A stretch of 64,000 nt of DNA. Origin: Bretschneidera sinensis. Lineage: Eukaryota; Streptophyta; Magnoliopsida; Brassicales; Akaniaceae. A program made the translations under genes and the position numbers. How positions within the stretch are numbered: position 1 is the first letter of the stretch; every line of letters begins with the position of its first letter. The notes beneath the pieces were generated by a model. The model did not search any database. It was not told the DNA's origin and was given only the letters and a program-made list of their open reading frames with translations. The stretch covers positions 26,789,501 to 26,853,500 of the forward strand of contig CM043700.1 of NCBI GenBank assembly GCA_023935145.1, read 5' to 3'. Shown one piece after another: positions 33,899-44,572 of this stretch.

Positions 33899-34621
33899 TC
33901 ATGTTAACCCATAGGTGAGGGTGGCTTTCAATGGAGTATTGAGATGGACCTGAAAAACTTGCTCAACAACACCTTGCATCATACATTCATTAGAATATTC
34001 CATATTATCTTGGGGTAATTTTAATGTATCAAATATTTTAAATTCAACCTTATCACTATTTATCTTCATACTTACAATACCCTTTTTCACGCAAATTTTT
34101 GCATCAACAGTTCTCATAAAGGGTCTTCCTAAGACGATGGGCTGGGGTAGTGGCATAAAATATTTTTTCATATCTAATACAATAAAATTAGCAAGTAAAA
34201 TGAATGGACCTACCTTTACCAAGATATCCTCAAGAATACCTCTTGGTCTTTTGATGCTTCTGTGTGCCAGTTGCAAGGTGATGGAGGTTGGTTGAAGCTC
34301 CCCCAAACCTATTGTCTTGAATATAGTGTATGGTAGCAAGTTGACACCAGCCCCTAGATCTAATAGTGCATGCTTAAAAATATGGTTACCTATCCTGCAA
34401 GGAATGGTGAAACTACATGGATCTTTTAGCTTGGGTGGTAGTTTCCTTAACAATACTGCACTTATCTCTTCGGTTAAAGCCATTGTTTCATGCTCCTGAA
34501 ACTTCCTTTTATTAGTGCAACTATCTTTTAAAAATTTAGCATATGAAGAAATTTTTTTAATCGTATCTAATAAAGGAATATTAATTTCTACTTTTCTCAA
34601 AGTTTCAAAGATATCATGCAT
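33899..34621 (-). pseudogene. Athila-type protease and Gag C-terminal region
   Basis: An open frame of 240 residues (a GTG/ATG start is not meaningful inside a polyprotein). It contains the retropepsin-like site ALLDLGAGVNLLPYTIF with the Asp at about residue 87, then PIVLGRPFMRTVDAKICVKK, the flap and C-terminal part of Athila proteases. It lacks the RT that should follow. The frame is surprisingly intact compared with the neighbouring Gag. Confidence 0.85.
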
Positions 34622-34689
34622 TTTAATTTCTTTTGTTGGCTTTACTAACCTTTGGGGAAAGGGTGGTGCATTCTACTTCTCCATCTCAC

Positions 34690-36180
34690 TTACCTTTTGA
34701 TGTGGATGTTGTAATTGGAGATGCTTGTGTAGGCTCATCAGCTCCTATGATCTTACCATTTATGAGAGTTGTCACGGTATTTAGTTGCTGATGTTCTCTT
34801 GGATTAGGTAGTGCTTGGGCGGGAAGTTCACCATGCTTTCTTTTACTTAGCTCCTTAGCCAATTGCTCCATTTGTACCTCGAGTCTTTGAATGGCTTACT
34901 CATGCTTTGCAATGGTTTCTCTTTGCTCAGTCCGGAATTATCTTGTTTCTGCTATGAATTGTTCTTGAGAGGTCATCAACTGCCTTACAAGACTCTCTAG
35001 ATCATTTTGATTTGATTTCGGAACTGATTGGGCTGCCGGTTGAGAATTCCTTTGCTGCCCTTGAAAGTTCATGGCATTTTGATTATTGCTCCATGAGAGG
35101 TTGGGGTGGTTTCGCCCTCCTTGATTGTAGGTATTTGCATATGCACTGTTTAGTCTCACATAGTTCGCTTGCTCGGGATCTGTAGATGAATATAAATGGC
35201 AAGTCTTAGTAGTGTGATCAAATTGAGAACATAAAGCACATACTTGGAGTTGTGTAGCATGTGGTCAAGGTGAGATGTTCTGACCAGTCATGGCTTTTAT
35301 AAGCATATCTAGCTTCCTCTCCATAGCAGCCATCTGATTTGAAGACCCACCATTTAGGTTCACTTCACACATACCCTTACTCTTTACTCTTGGTCTTCCT
35401 CTAGATGAGAATTGCTGGGTGTGCTCGCTTTAGGTCTCAAAAAGCTCCCTTGCTTCTTCACTACTTTTCTACATTAGCACACCTCCACAACCTGAATCCA
35501 CAATACTTTGATTAATATTATTCAAACCTTCATAGAAAGCTTGTACCAGCTCATCTTGAGGTAGATTTTGGTGTGGGCATTTGAGTAGCAGCTCATTAAA
35601 GTGTCCATATACCTCAAAGAAAAGGTCTTCATCCCTCTGTTGGAAAGATTAAATATCCTTCCTCATCTGCCTTGTCTTTTGTGTTGAGAAAAATTTCCTT
35701 AGGAACCTACTGGATAGCTCCTCCCAAGTATGGATAAAATCTGCAGGCAATGAATTATACTACAACTTAGCTTTATCTTTTAATGAAAAATGGAAAAGAA
35801 TTAACCTGATTCCCTCTCAATTTAGGCCCTGGATGTGCTGGAACTTGTAGAGGTCAAAGAATTCCCGAAGGTGCAAGTGTGGATTCTCAGCAGGTGTACT
35901 CCTAAAATGAGTCAAGACACTAACTATCTGCGAAGATATGTAATAATTGTCTTTCACCTTTTGTTGATAAGCAATGCATGATGGCTGGTTGAGGTTCCGT
36001 GGGATGAAGGATTGCTTTATAGGTCTTCGCTCAGGTGGTTATTGGTTTTCTAACTGTTCCATTGGTGCTTCTCCCTCGAATTCTTCTTCGTTCTCCTCAA
36101 AGTTGTTTCTAGGCCTCTGTCGAATGGTCCACTCAATCTCTATGTCGAGTAGAACGATGGTAGGGTTCCTAGATCGAAGC
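34690..36180 (-). pseudogene. Athila-type gag, broken
   Basis: Minus-strand words in order: STPAENPHLHLREFFDLYKF and FSLKDKAKL near 35890-35760; HTWEELSSRFLRKFFSTQKT near 35730; LLLKCPHQNLPQDELVQAFY near 35560; a zinc knuckle CALCSQFDHTTKTC (about 35240); then a Gln/Asn-rich tail (35159-34938). This is the Retrotrans_gag order of Athila elements. Several in-frame stops (for example near 35810 and 35650) break it. Confidence 0.82.
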
Positions 36181-36239
36181 CCTTGCATGAATTAGTTGGA
36201 AGACTTTGGTGCAACAGCTTTAGTACTGCTGCTCGGGTA

Positions 36240-36312
36240 GTCTCTGGACTATTTGCGCTCGAGCGCACAAGGTACTATGCTCGATCTCACTTGAGCTTGC
36301 GCTCGATCGCAA
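36240..36312. repeat. Palindrome cluster in the Athila leader
   Basis: It contains the 14-bp perfect palindrome TGCGCTCGAGCGCA (36254-36267), then GCTCGATCTCACTTGAGC and GCGCTCGATCGCA. The same 14-mer occurs in the LTR at 37559-37572. Confidence 0.85.
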
Positions 36313-36491
36313 GGCCAAAAACAGCACTACTGCAGACCTGTAACAGAAGAAAACAGAAAACGAAAAGAAGAAAAATTAGGTTTTTGATAAAGAAAAAAGA
36401 AACATAACTGAGTAAAGAAATAAAACAAAACAAAACAAAATAAAATAAAATAAAACTAACAAAAATAATTTCAAAAAGAAATTTAGTGCAA

Positions 36492-36509
36492 TCTCCGGCA
36501 ACGGCACCA
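36492..36509 (-). other. Primer-binding site of the Athila derivative
   Basis: Minus strand TGGTGCCGTTGCCGGAGA, a one-base variant of the TGGCGCCGTTGCCGGGGA site of Athila elements. It lies a few bases inside the LTR end. Confidence 0.85.
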
Positions 36510-36515
36510 AAAACT

Positions 36516-37857
36516 TGGTATGCGTTTATCTACCTAAATAAATAAGCAAATAATTGTACAGTTTTACTTACAAGTGCATAAGGTCAATGGTAGCATAGTG
36601 TGCAAGTGCGAGATCATCTCCATAGAGATTGGTGAATTTCGATTTAGAATTAGTTTTACAGAGTAAAAATAGATGGGAATAAATATTGAGTTTAGACAAT
36701 AATGATAAAGACATAGGGACTTGGTATCCACCACTAATCATGCTATCCCAAAAAAAAAATGTCAATACTTTACTCATGCTATGAATACCTAATGATTGTC
36801 AACCTAAGGGCATGGTATCTACTCCTTAAGTTATTGATTTCCCTAAGCAACGAGTTATGCATGGTATCTACTCTAACTTTTTTCTTTCTTAAGGGATTCA
36901 GCATGGTGTATACTGAGTTGCTCCTTAAGAGAGCATAAGATCTGTGAAAATCGACAACCAACGAGACCTAGGGCATGGTATCTACTCCCGGTTTTCCATG
37001 TTGATTAACCCAAGAATCTGACGTGGATATCTTTTGTTATTATTGTTGAACCTAGGACTCGGTTATCTAAATTGATTCAACTAACAATCCATACCACATG
37101 TATATGTTGATCAGCAAACACATATGAGGAATTTAAATAAAAACAGGCATTAATCAAGTTAAGCATCACAACACAAATAGTGCAAAGGCGCCAATACTGA
37201 ATTATTGAGTAAACATAATTAGGGTTTCAACCAAGCCATTACTAGAAAATTAGTTACACATAGTTGTGATGCTAAACAACATCATAAAATAAAATACAAA
37301 GGAAAGAAGAAACCCGAAAACACTATGGAGAAGAGTCGTCAATTCGTCTCCACAATCTCTCTTTTGGGCTTGTCCGGTCTCCGGCCTCCCCGAAAAAAAA
37401 CTAAACTAAAAGGGAGATCTTGTTTCTGTGTTTTACAAGTCTATTTATAGGGTTTTAAGGACACCTCAGAACCCTAATTTCCAAAATAAGACCCGAACCA
37501 TTATTTCCAAAACAGGTTCTGCCGGTTTACTGTACTTGTGTGCTCGATGGCACACTATTGCGCTCGAGCGCATTTGCACTTGAGCTTTCTTCTTGCGCGT
37601 GAGCGCAGGCTATGCTCAATCTTGGCACGGGCGCTTGTGTGCTCGATCGCACTCTTCTGTGCGCTCGATCGTACCTATCTGGTTCCAGATCTTCAGTTTT
37701 CTTCCTTAGAGCTCCAAAATGCTATCTTTTCTTCAAAAACCTATAAAAAAAAACATAGAAAACACAAAAATAAAGTAGAATATACTAAAATACATAAACA
37801 AAGAGCCTAAAAACTATAAATTAAGGGGCTTAAATATGAATATTTAAGCACTTATCA
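36516..37857 (-). repeat. Athila-type 5' LTR, 1.34 kb
   Basis: Starts TGATAAGTGCTTAAATATTC at 37857 (minus strand), ends GCATACCA at 36516. It carries the palindrome array (37535-37680) and four copies of GGCATGGTATCTACTC-like words spaced 40-70 bp apart (36808-36985). No partner LTR is present in the window. Confidence 0.85.
37535..37680. repeat. CTCGAGCG/CTCGATCG palindrome array in the LTR
   Basis: At least seven GCTCGA- or GAGCGC-type motifs, including TGCGCTCGAGCGCA (37559-37572) and GTGCTCGATCGCAC (37639-37652). CG dinucleotides are far denser here than in the surrounding AT-rich DNA. Confidence 0.8.
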
Positions 37858-39396
37858 GCAGCTCTCCGCCCCGACCAAGCCTTTTCGAGGTCCTCCGTCA
37901 TAAGGACTTGCCTCTCTCCAACCTGTCAATCTCCACCACTTGCCTTATGAGATACTCCTATAAGGTCTAGATGAAGTTTTGACAGTCCTTTAACTTCCTG
38001 TTCAGATCAAGGCACCAGCGAGAGAGGATGCTCGATGCTATGCTTAACTAAAAAGATAAAAAGCAAGATTAACACCCATCAAATATAAGTAAGAATACTA
38101 TAATGAAACTTAGAGGACCATAGAATACCTGGGAGGCCAAACCCTCGACCATCATATCCAAGCTCTCCATAGGCTCTTGGGTCAGCTTGGCAATGTCTTT
38201 CGGGAGGATGTCCCGAATTAAGTGGTCCCGAGCCACGTCGGCACTCTTAAAGCATGAGTCCTCAACTTTCACAAACCATTCTGGCTTGAAGACATCTGAT
38301 GGGTGGGTCTGGATTATTGCGGTGACCCTCACTAGAAGAGGAGAAGGGATAGCTGTTGCGTCATCCTTCATTATTATAGGGGTAGGAGAAAGAGTGTGGG
38401 AACCTCCCACATTGGACTTCTTCGTAGAAAACTGAGCTGCCAACACTCGAGCCTTCTCGTCCAATTTCCTCTTATAAGACAGCTTGGCTGCCCTCCGAGC
38501 AGCTTTAAGGGTGTCTGTGGCTGCAAAGAACAACAAGGCATAAGTACCAAAAACTGAGAAAGAAAAACAAATATAAGGGCAAAAGACTCAGACCTATCTG
38601 CTCGTCTGGACCTTCAGGACAAAGCGTGAGCCTAGCCAGCTCGGTGTTCTAGTAGAGAAGCTTAACCACAATCTTTCCACCAAGCATATTTTGTAGGTTG
38701 TCTATCTCCCTCCTCAAAAGATTGGGCTTCTTGTTTAACTTAACCAAGCCCAAGTCTCATTAGAGACAGCAAGTCAAAACCCCTCTCATTCTGAAAGTAG
38801 AAGAAACTCTTCTTCCACTGCTTAATACTCGAAGGAATCTTCTCCAACAACCTTTTTTTTGGCCTAGAGCTCAGCACTACCCACCCGTTCTCCTTGTGCT
38901 TACTAATTAGGAATAGATTCTTAAATACATTCATATTCATTACCCTCTTCATCTTAATGCTGACATAAATGAATGCCATGAGAAGGCGTATGGAATTCGA
39001 CAGGAACTAACATAGAGCAATCCCATAGTACCTAAGCACAGTACGAATGAAGGGGTGCAGGGGGACCATGAGTGTAGCTTTAAGATGATGTTCATATATG
39101 CACAACTCCCCATCCTTCAAGTCATCACAGACATGCTCTCCAACCCTAGTATTTCTAAGTTTGAACTCCTCGGGGATCCTATAGATGATTTTTATCTTCT
39201 TAAGCTTATAATCTGTGAGTGTATTAGGGGAGAGGTTGGCTGCAAAACCTATGTTTGGCCTTTTATACTCTCCTATTTTCTTCTGAAACATATACAAAGC
39301 ATGATTACCCTCAAAGGAAGAAGAAGGTGACTCATCCTTCTCATACAGAACTAGGGCACGAGATTCTCTCGATGAGACATTTATCTCGGCCTCCAA
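37858..39396 (-). pseudogene. Antisense spliced ORF of the Tat element
   Basis: On the strand opposite to gag-pol, between pol and the 3' LTR. 39396-39007 reads IIYRIPEEFKLRNTRVGEH and LCIYEHHLKATLMVPLHPF; after a single stop at 39007 it continues in frame to 38740 (PNSIRLLMAFIYVSIKMKR). This resembles the putative gypsy-type transposon domain (PF04195) as I remember it. A GT..AG intron (about 38522-38593) leads to 38521-38130 (TDTLKAARRAAKLSYKRKLD), and a further exon with coiled-coil-like sequence runs up to the Athila junction at 37858. Tat elements are known to carry such extra antisense ORFs. Its role is unknown. Confidence 0.7.
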
Positions 39397-39539
39397 CCAC
39401 TACTACCGCTACTTTCTCCACTACTTCTACTGCTAACACTACCACTACCATTGTTGCTATCACTACCACTACCTCTATCATGGTATATATCGAAAGAAAA
39501 CATGAGTGCAGGATAATAGAACTCACTGGTTGAGGGCTC

Positions 39540-39770
39540 TTAGAGGTCCAAATATTGAGTACCTAGCTCTGAAACTCCCAAACTCTGAGCTCTTATGTAA
39601 ATAAATACTCCGAGCTCTCAAACTTCTGAACTCGGGGTAGGCAGACACTCCGAGCGCCCAAAACTCAGAACTCCGAAGGCGCTCAAAACTCATAACTTTG
39701 AAGGCTCTCAAAACACAAAACTCCGAAGGCTCTCAGATTCTAAAGGCTCTCAAGATTTTTGTGAATTGAG
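39540..39770. repeat. AACTCCGAAGGCTCTCAAAA-type short repeats
   Basis: Imperfect direct repeats of the phrase CTCCGAAGGC(T/G)CTCAAAAC with spacings of 20-40 bp, just outside the antisense ORF start. They share the CTCCGAG core with the larger arrays that follow. Confidence 0.6.
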
Positions 39771-40125
39771 GAGCAAAGGGAAACCTATTCCTTTATATAA
39801 AGCTCCTCACACAAAGAACGATGAGGCATTATTAACTCAACCATATTCTCGAATATCGAAGCAACACCTCTTAGGAAACCCTAGGAATATATCACCTCTT
39901 GGAAAACCCTAGGATACGCGCCATATTTTCTCAACATTTAAGAATATGGCTCAAGGAATTCTCAATTAATGGTCAAACTTTGGGGCAAGAAGACAAGGCC
40001 AGACACGAGTTTCAAACCCTAAATCTTAACATCTTTGACCCAAAACCAAACCCTGGCCCACTGCAATAAATCCCACAAAAACCAGAATGTGAAAAAATGC
40101 CTTATAAAAGACTCCTTATATGGCT

Positions 40126-40785
40126 AAGTCCTAACTCCTCGGGCTTCTCCATAAACTCTGAGCAATTTGAGCCTATGTCCAACTCTTCAGGCTTCGCCAA
40201 ATACTCCGACAAGTTGGAGCCTATGTCGTACTCTTCGTACTTCTTCCAAAACTTCGAGCAATTGGAGCCCATGTCCAACTCTTCGGGTTTCTCTAAAAAC
40301 TTCAAGCAGTTGGAGCCCATGTCTAACTCATCGGGCTTCTACAAAGACTCCGAGCGGTTAGAGCCCATGTCCAACTCCTTATGCTTCTCCAAAGACTCCA
40401 AGCAGTTGAAGCCTATGTCATACTCCTCTTACTTCTTCAAAGTCTCTAAGCAATTGGAGCCCATGTCTAACTCCTTGGGCTTCTTCAAAGAATCCGAGTA
40501 GTTGGAACCCATGTCCAACTCCTCGGGCTTCTTCAAAGACTCTGACAGTTGGAGCCCATGTCCAACTCCCCGTGCTTCTCCAAAGACTCTAAGTAGTTGG
40601 AACCCATGTCATACTCCTTGTGCTTCTCCAAAGATTCCAAGCAATTAGAGCTTATGTCATACTCCTCATGTTTCTCCAAAGACTCTAAGTAGTTGAGGCC
40701 CATATCCAACTTCTTGGACTTCTCTAAAAACTCCAAGCAGTTGGAGCCTATGTCCAACTCCTCAGACTTCTCCAAAACTCTAAGC
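40126..40785 (+). repeat. 48-bp minisatellite in the Tat 3' region
   Basis: About 13 tandem copies of a 48-bp unit (typical parts: GGCTTCTCCAAAGACTCCGA, then GCAGTTGGAGCCCATGTCC, then AACTCCTC). The period is a multiple of three, so 40097-40501 stays open as 16-residue repeats of the pattern SNSSGFxKxSxQLEPM. Copies differ by 10-25 % by eye. Confidence 0.92.
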
Positions 40786-41275
40786 AGTATTGACTGAACG
40801 TCAACTCCTCGGACCAATCTCCAAAACTCCGAGCAGTGTTGACTAAATGTCAACTCCTTGGATTCCAATCTCCAAAACTCTGAGCAGTATTGACTGAACG
40901 TCAACTCTTCAAATCAATCTCTAAAACTCCGAGCAGTGTTGACTGAACGTCAACTCCTCGGACCAATCTCCAAAACTCTGAGTAGTAGTGACTAAACATC
41001 AATTCCTCGAACTCCAATCTCTAAAACTCTTAGCAGTGTTGACTGAACGTCAACTCTTCAGATTAATCTCCAAAACTCCGAGTAGTGTTGACTGAACATC
41101 AACTTCTCGGATCAATTTCTAAAACTATGAGTAGTGTTGACTGAGGGTCAACCCCTCGGACTACAATCTCAAAAACTCCAAATAGTCTAGACTAAGTACC
41201 AGCTCCTCAAATTCAATCACCAAACTCTGAGTAGTTCTTGACCGAGTGTCAACGCCTCAGAGCAATCGCCATTTT
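40786..41275 (+). repeat. 49-51-bp minisatellite next to the first array
   Basis: About 10 copies of AAAACTCCGAGCAGTGTTGA, CTGAACGTCAACTCCTCGG, then ACCAATCTCC. It shares CTCCGAGCAGT and AACTCCTCGG with the 48-bp unit, so it probably arose from it by replacement of the middle part. Confidence 0.9.
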
Positions 41276-41414
41276 CCAAACACCACAGAGATGTTTTGGT
41301 AAGACTCTATGAATGATTAGCCTCCTCGCAGTCAGGTTCGAACCACCACCTCAACCCCACGCTATCTACTTCCTCAAGTACAAAAACGTACTTAACGAAG
41401 TGGGAGGCATCTAA

Positions 41415-41904
41415 TGTGGGAGAAAATTCTCCTACCAGTAACCCAATGACACGTGTCATTCGCCAAGGCCATGGCAAGACAACCAATCGCCTCCCGACAC
41501 GTAGCAAGAGGCATAACGGTAATTTCACATCATAATATCTGATGTTGTTTCGCTGTTCCGACTTTCAGATAAGTTTACATAGCATATGGATAACTCCAAA
41601 AGAGTACCATTCCGATCCTAACATTATAGTTGCTCTCCTAATCAAACTTTACTCCTACACAATATAAATAGGGACCCTCATAAACTAAAAGATATGGACA
41701 ATTTTCCCAGTACACAGCCTCATTCCTTTCCATTCTTTTTCATTCTCCAGAAAAAGCCCTAAATTAACTTAGGTATCAGAGAGTCCTCCGGAGGCATCAC
41801 CCCATCCCCCCTCAACCTTCGAGACTTTAGGTTTCAGCTTTGTTTCATGTGTGCAGGTCGTGCTCTTCGACGGTTCAGCTCTCGACAGAATTTCATCATC
41901 AACA
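41415..41904 (+). repeat. 3' LTR of the Tat element
   Basis: Starts TGTGGGAGAAAATTCTCC, ends CATCATCAACA, and repeats 27783-28278. It has a TATA box (ATATAAATAGGG, near 41663) and a G-box in GACACGTGTCAT (near 41450); the matching site in the 5' LTR is mutated to GACACATGTC. It is preceded by GAAGTGGGAGGCATCTAA, a weak polypurine tract. Confidence 0.9.
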
Positions 41905-42861
41905 CTGCACATTTGAAGTTTAAAAAAAGGGCGTTACTATCATTAAATCTTCATCTTTCAAATGATAATCTGTCACGTGCGTTCTGTGTATAATAATATG
42001 CTTAAAAACTAACAGACCACCCCCTTGTGCTAATGTTGCAAACCATAAAAAGGACAAATTATCTAAAAAAAAGCTTGGGCTTTTTTTAACCAAGGGCAAC
42101 CACAAAGGGATTATACAAAAAAAAAAAAAAAATACATAAGCTTTAACTTAACAAGATTAAACCATACGATGCAGACTGTATTTTACCTTTTTTATGGGAT
42201 CTGGGGATAAGATTTTTTTTTTTTTTCTGAATCGTACAGAAAGATCATCACAATAATGATAATAATATTATAATATTTACAACCATCCAACTTACTGGTT
42301 AAGGATGCTTATGTGGGCATCCATATTACTAGCCCTAGATATCTTAACCAAATAGCACTAATGCATATACCAACCTTGAGATCTAATATCCCGAAACAAA
42401 GTATACAAAAAAGAGCGGTCGCATCACTGTAGAGCATATGAAGATATCATATCAATAGTATGAACTAACATAATGAGAATCAGAGCCATAGAATGTTGCG
42501 TACTACACAAAAGACTAGTGTAGCTCGAATTGCCACCAGCTCAATTTGATAGATTGATCCTTCAAAACTCGGCATAGCCAATTTCCAAACTTTAGCCCCA
42601 TCTGGACGAAAAGTAACTGCTCTAATACCCGCTTACTCTCTAGGTGTTTTCCATGCCATGTCCACATAGACAAAAACAACTCCGACGCCGAGGGCTTAAA
42701 ACTATCTCTCAATGTTATCCTCAAACCTGATGGGTAGCAGAGGTATCCATTATATAATTAGATCATGCATTAAAGTAGCTATATAATCATTTTTTATTTT
42801 TTTTGTAAATGAATAGCGTGCTCAATCAATTTCTTCAAGCTTGTGTCTAATCGAAAAATTA
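41905..42861. other. Spacer; no gene seen
   Basis: A minus-strand frame at 42515-42724 (WTWHGKHLESKRVLEQLL) vaguely resembles a LINE or RNase H fragment, but too little is present to name it. A and T runs near 42112-42130 and 42212-42226. Confidence 0.45.
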
Positions 42862-43015
42862 TTATCTAGTCATGTGCCATAAAAAATAAATGGCACAAAA
42901 TTATTTTTTTTCTTCTATTAAGTGGCATAAGAAGTAAGAAAAAATGAGAGATTTTCTTTTTATCCAATGATGGATGCTTTGTGCCATGTATCTTTCATGG
43001 CACAAGGCTAGACAA
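42862..43015. mobile_element. 154-bp MITE with nested inverted repeats
   Basis: The left end TTATCTAGTCATGTGCCATA pairs with the right end read as TTGTCTAGCCTTGTGCCATG on the minus strand. Each arm also contains its own small inverted repeat (GTGCCAT ... ATGGCAC). No clear target duplication. Confidence 0.65.
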
Positions 43016-43138
43016 GAATACATTTGTCTAATCTAATTAGAGCAGTGATCTAGATATAAGTAACTAGTAATCACACTTGACACCAATCCTCCAAAAATGA
43101 GATCCAAAAGTTCAAATTCCCACTCCTAATAAAATAAA

Positions 43139-44563
43139 GGGATAATTATAGAAACCCACATTACATTTGGTGGTCTCAACACTTACCTACATATTATTGG
43201 AGAAATTACATTTACCTACTTTGTCTTATTCGAAAATTTAAATTTTCTGACAGAAACCTCCCTCTGTCAGTTTTTTCGATAGTCAACTAATTGATTTTTG
43301 GTCAACAATTAAACCCAACTCAACATTTTTATTATAAACTCGAAAATACCCTCACCTTATATACTTACTCTCAGCATCTTCATCGTCACCTCCCTCATCT
43401 CATCACACCTTCATCACCGCAACCATTGCTTTTGGTTGTTTCTCTTGGTAGCACCCGACACTGATGCCCACACAATGTCAACACCAATATCATCCCCAAC
43501 CCAGCCTCGTAACCATAACTGCCCGCTCTCCACAAACTTCTTACCGCCATTCGGTTGACGCCACAACTATAATTTCTCTCCTCATCGTGCTCATTGTGTG
43601 CTTCCGCAAGATCACCCGTAAGCGCACGACAACTGTAACAATTAAGTAACTAAATTTAGACAAGAGAAACCCAGATAGTAACTTAAGAACTACTTTCAGT
43701 TCCAGCTACAATAGAAATTATAGCTACCTTAAAACAAACCCATATTTTTTTTTCCCGTTTTATTACTTCAATTCAACTGAAAGAACTAAAAAATTAAAGA
43801 AATCAAAGATAGAGCAGACCATGGAAAACTAACAATAAAGCAAATACAAACTAGAAGTACATGGAAAATATATGAAGATGAGGATCCCAAATTAGCACTT
43901 CAATAACAAGGATTGATTAATTACCACACCAATCCATAAACAATTAACAGAACAAATAGCAATTAAAACATTATTAATAAATTAAATTACCTTCTTGTTT
44001 GAGGAAGACCAACAGTTGGGGCATACCCATTAAACTTTTCATATTGAAGAGCGTCAACAACAACTTCTTGAGCAACATGAGTAGTGCGGAATCAATAGTA
44101 AGCCGAAAGATCACCCATCTCGAGAGGAATCGCTTTCTTTTCATGATTTTCATCAATATTTTGCATTAACAAGCTTAGTTTCATGGTATTTGGTGATGGA
44201 AGGGAAACAAAACAAACAAAAAATTAAGAAAAACATTGAAAGTCTTGTAAATTTGACCAGATCCGGTCATATCCCAATCAGATTCAGACCAAACTTTGCT
44301 AGATCTAGTGAGGTAAGGCTAGAATGCGGAGGTGGTGATGCGGGGAAAGATTTTCATGGAAGAGAAGGGAATGGAGGAGAAGAAAGGAAAAAAAAAAAAA
44401 AAAGTGTTATATGAGGTCAGTTTGGTCTTTTTATCATTTCTGTTAGGTGTTAACAAATTTTGTTTAGTCAAACTTGATTAAAGTAGGTAAGTATAATTTT
44501 CTCAATAATAGGTAGGTAGGTGTTGAGACCCCTTAATGTCAGGTAGATTTTTATAATTACCCT
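43139..44563. mobile_element. Non-autonomous Mutator-like element (Pack-MULE type)
   Basis: It is flanked by a perfect 9-bp target duplication TAAAATAAA (43130-43138 and 44564-44572), the Mutator signature. Terminal inverted repeats of about 85 bp: left GGGATAATTATAGAAACCCA, then GGTCTCAACACTTACCTACA; right (minus) AGGGTAATTATAAAAATCTA, then GGTCTCAACACCTACCTACC. There is no transposase. The inside carries a fragment of a host aminotransferase gene and other non-TE-like sequence (43330-43640) with a possible membrane segment (TIISLLIVLIVCF). The length is 1425 bp. Confidence 0.9.
43991..44184 (-). pseudogene. Captured tyrosine aminotransferase-like exon
   Basis: The minus frame from 44184 reads MKLSLLMQNIDENHEKKAIP, then LEMGDLSAYY, a TGA stop, FRTTHVAQEVVVDALQYEKF and NGYAPTVGLPQTRR, ending at a GT donor (GTAATTT, 43990). 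This is the N-terminal exon of plant tyrosine/nicotianamine aminotransferase-like proteins (usual pattern IPLGxGDPSxxxCFRTTxxA ... YAPTVGLPxxRRA). The Pro of GDPS is lost and the conserved Cys before FRTT has become a stop. Only this exon is present; the catalytic core is missing. Confidence 0.8.
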
Positions 44564-44572
44564 TAAAATAAA

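Larger units (their letters stand above)
32980..37857 (-). mobile_element. Pol-less Athila-type gypsy derivative
   Basis: Reading the minus strand: a 1.34-kb LTR (37857-36516), an Athila-type primer site (TGGTGCCGTTGCCGG), Gag (about 36180-34690), protease (34621-33899), and then directly the post-pol region with GACGTTAAACTTAGCGCT (33741) and a stretch near 33510 containing ATTGGGGACAATGTGTAATT, which in Athila elements follows pol. RT, RNase H and integrase are absent and no second LTR is found near 33000. It lies within the Tat element. Confidence 0.85.
27783..41904 (+). mobile_element. Tat-type Ty3-gypsy retrotransposon, interrupted
   Basis: It has two LTRs of about 490 bp, gag-pol between 28337 and about 32975, and a long 3' region with an antisense ORF and minisatellites. 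The order RT, RNase H, second archaeal-type RNase H, then integrase marks the Tat lineage of Ty3-gypsy. The integrase stops early in its core domain at about 32975, where an Athila-type sequence takes over until 37857. The rest of the integrase is gone, so insertion was accompanied or followed by deletion. Many stops make it non-autonomous. Confidence 0.88.

Noticed and set aside
39341..39533. Low-complexity frames rich in Thr or Val (ACTACC repeats)
   Set aside because: Simple-sequence artefacts of a trinucleotide-like CCACTA/CTACTA tract.
40097..40501. A gene for a 16-residue repeat protein
   Set aside because: The frame exists only because the 48-bp minisatellite has a period divisible by three; no start context and stops appear in later copies. 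Kept as a repeat and mentioned as a finding.
40126..41275. A CRISPR array
   Set aside because: Repeats are tandem without unique spacers, imperfect, and lie within a plant retrotransposon; no cas genes exist here.
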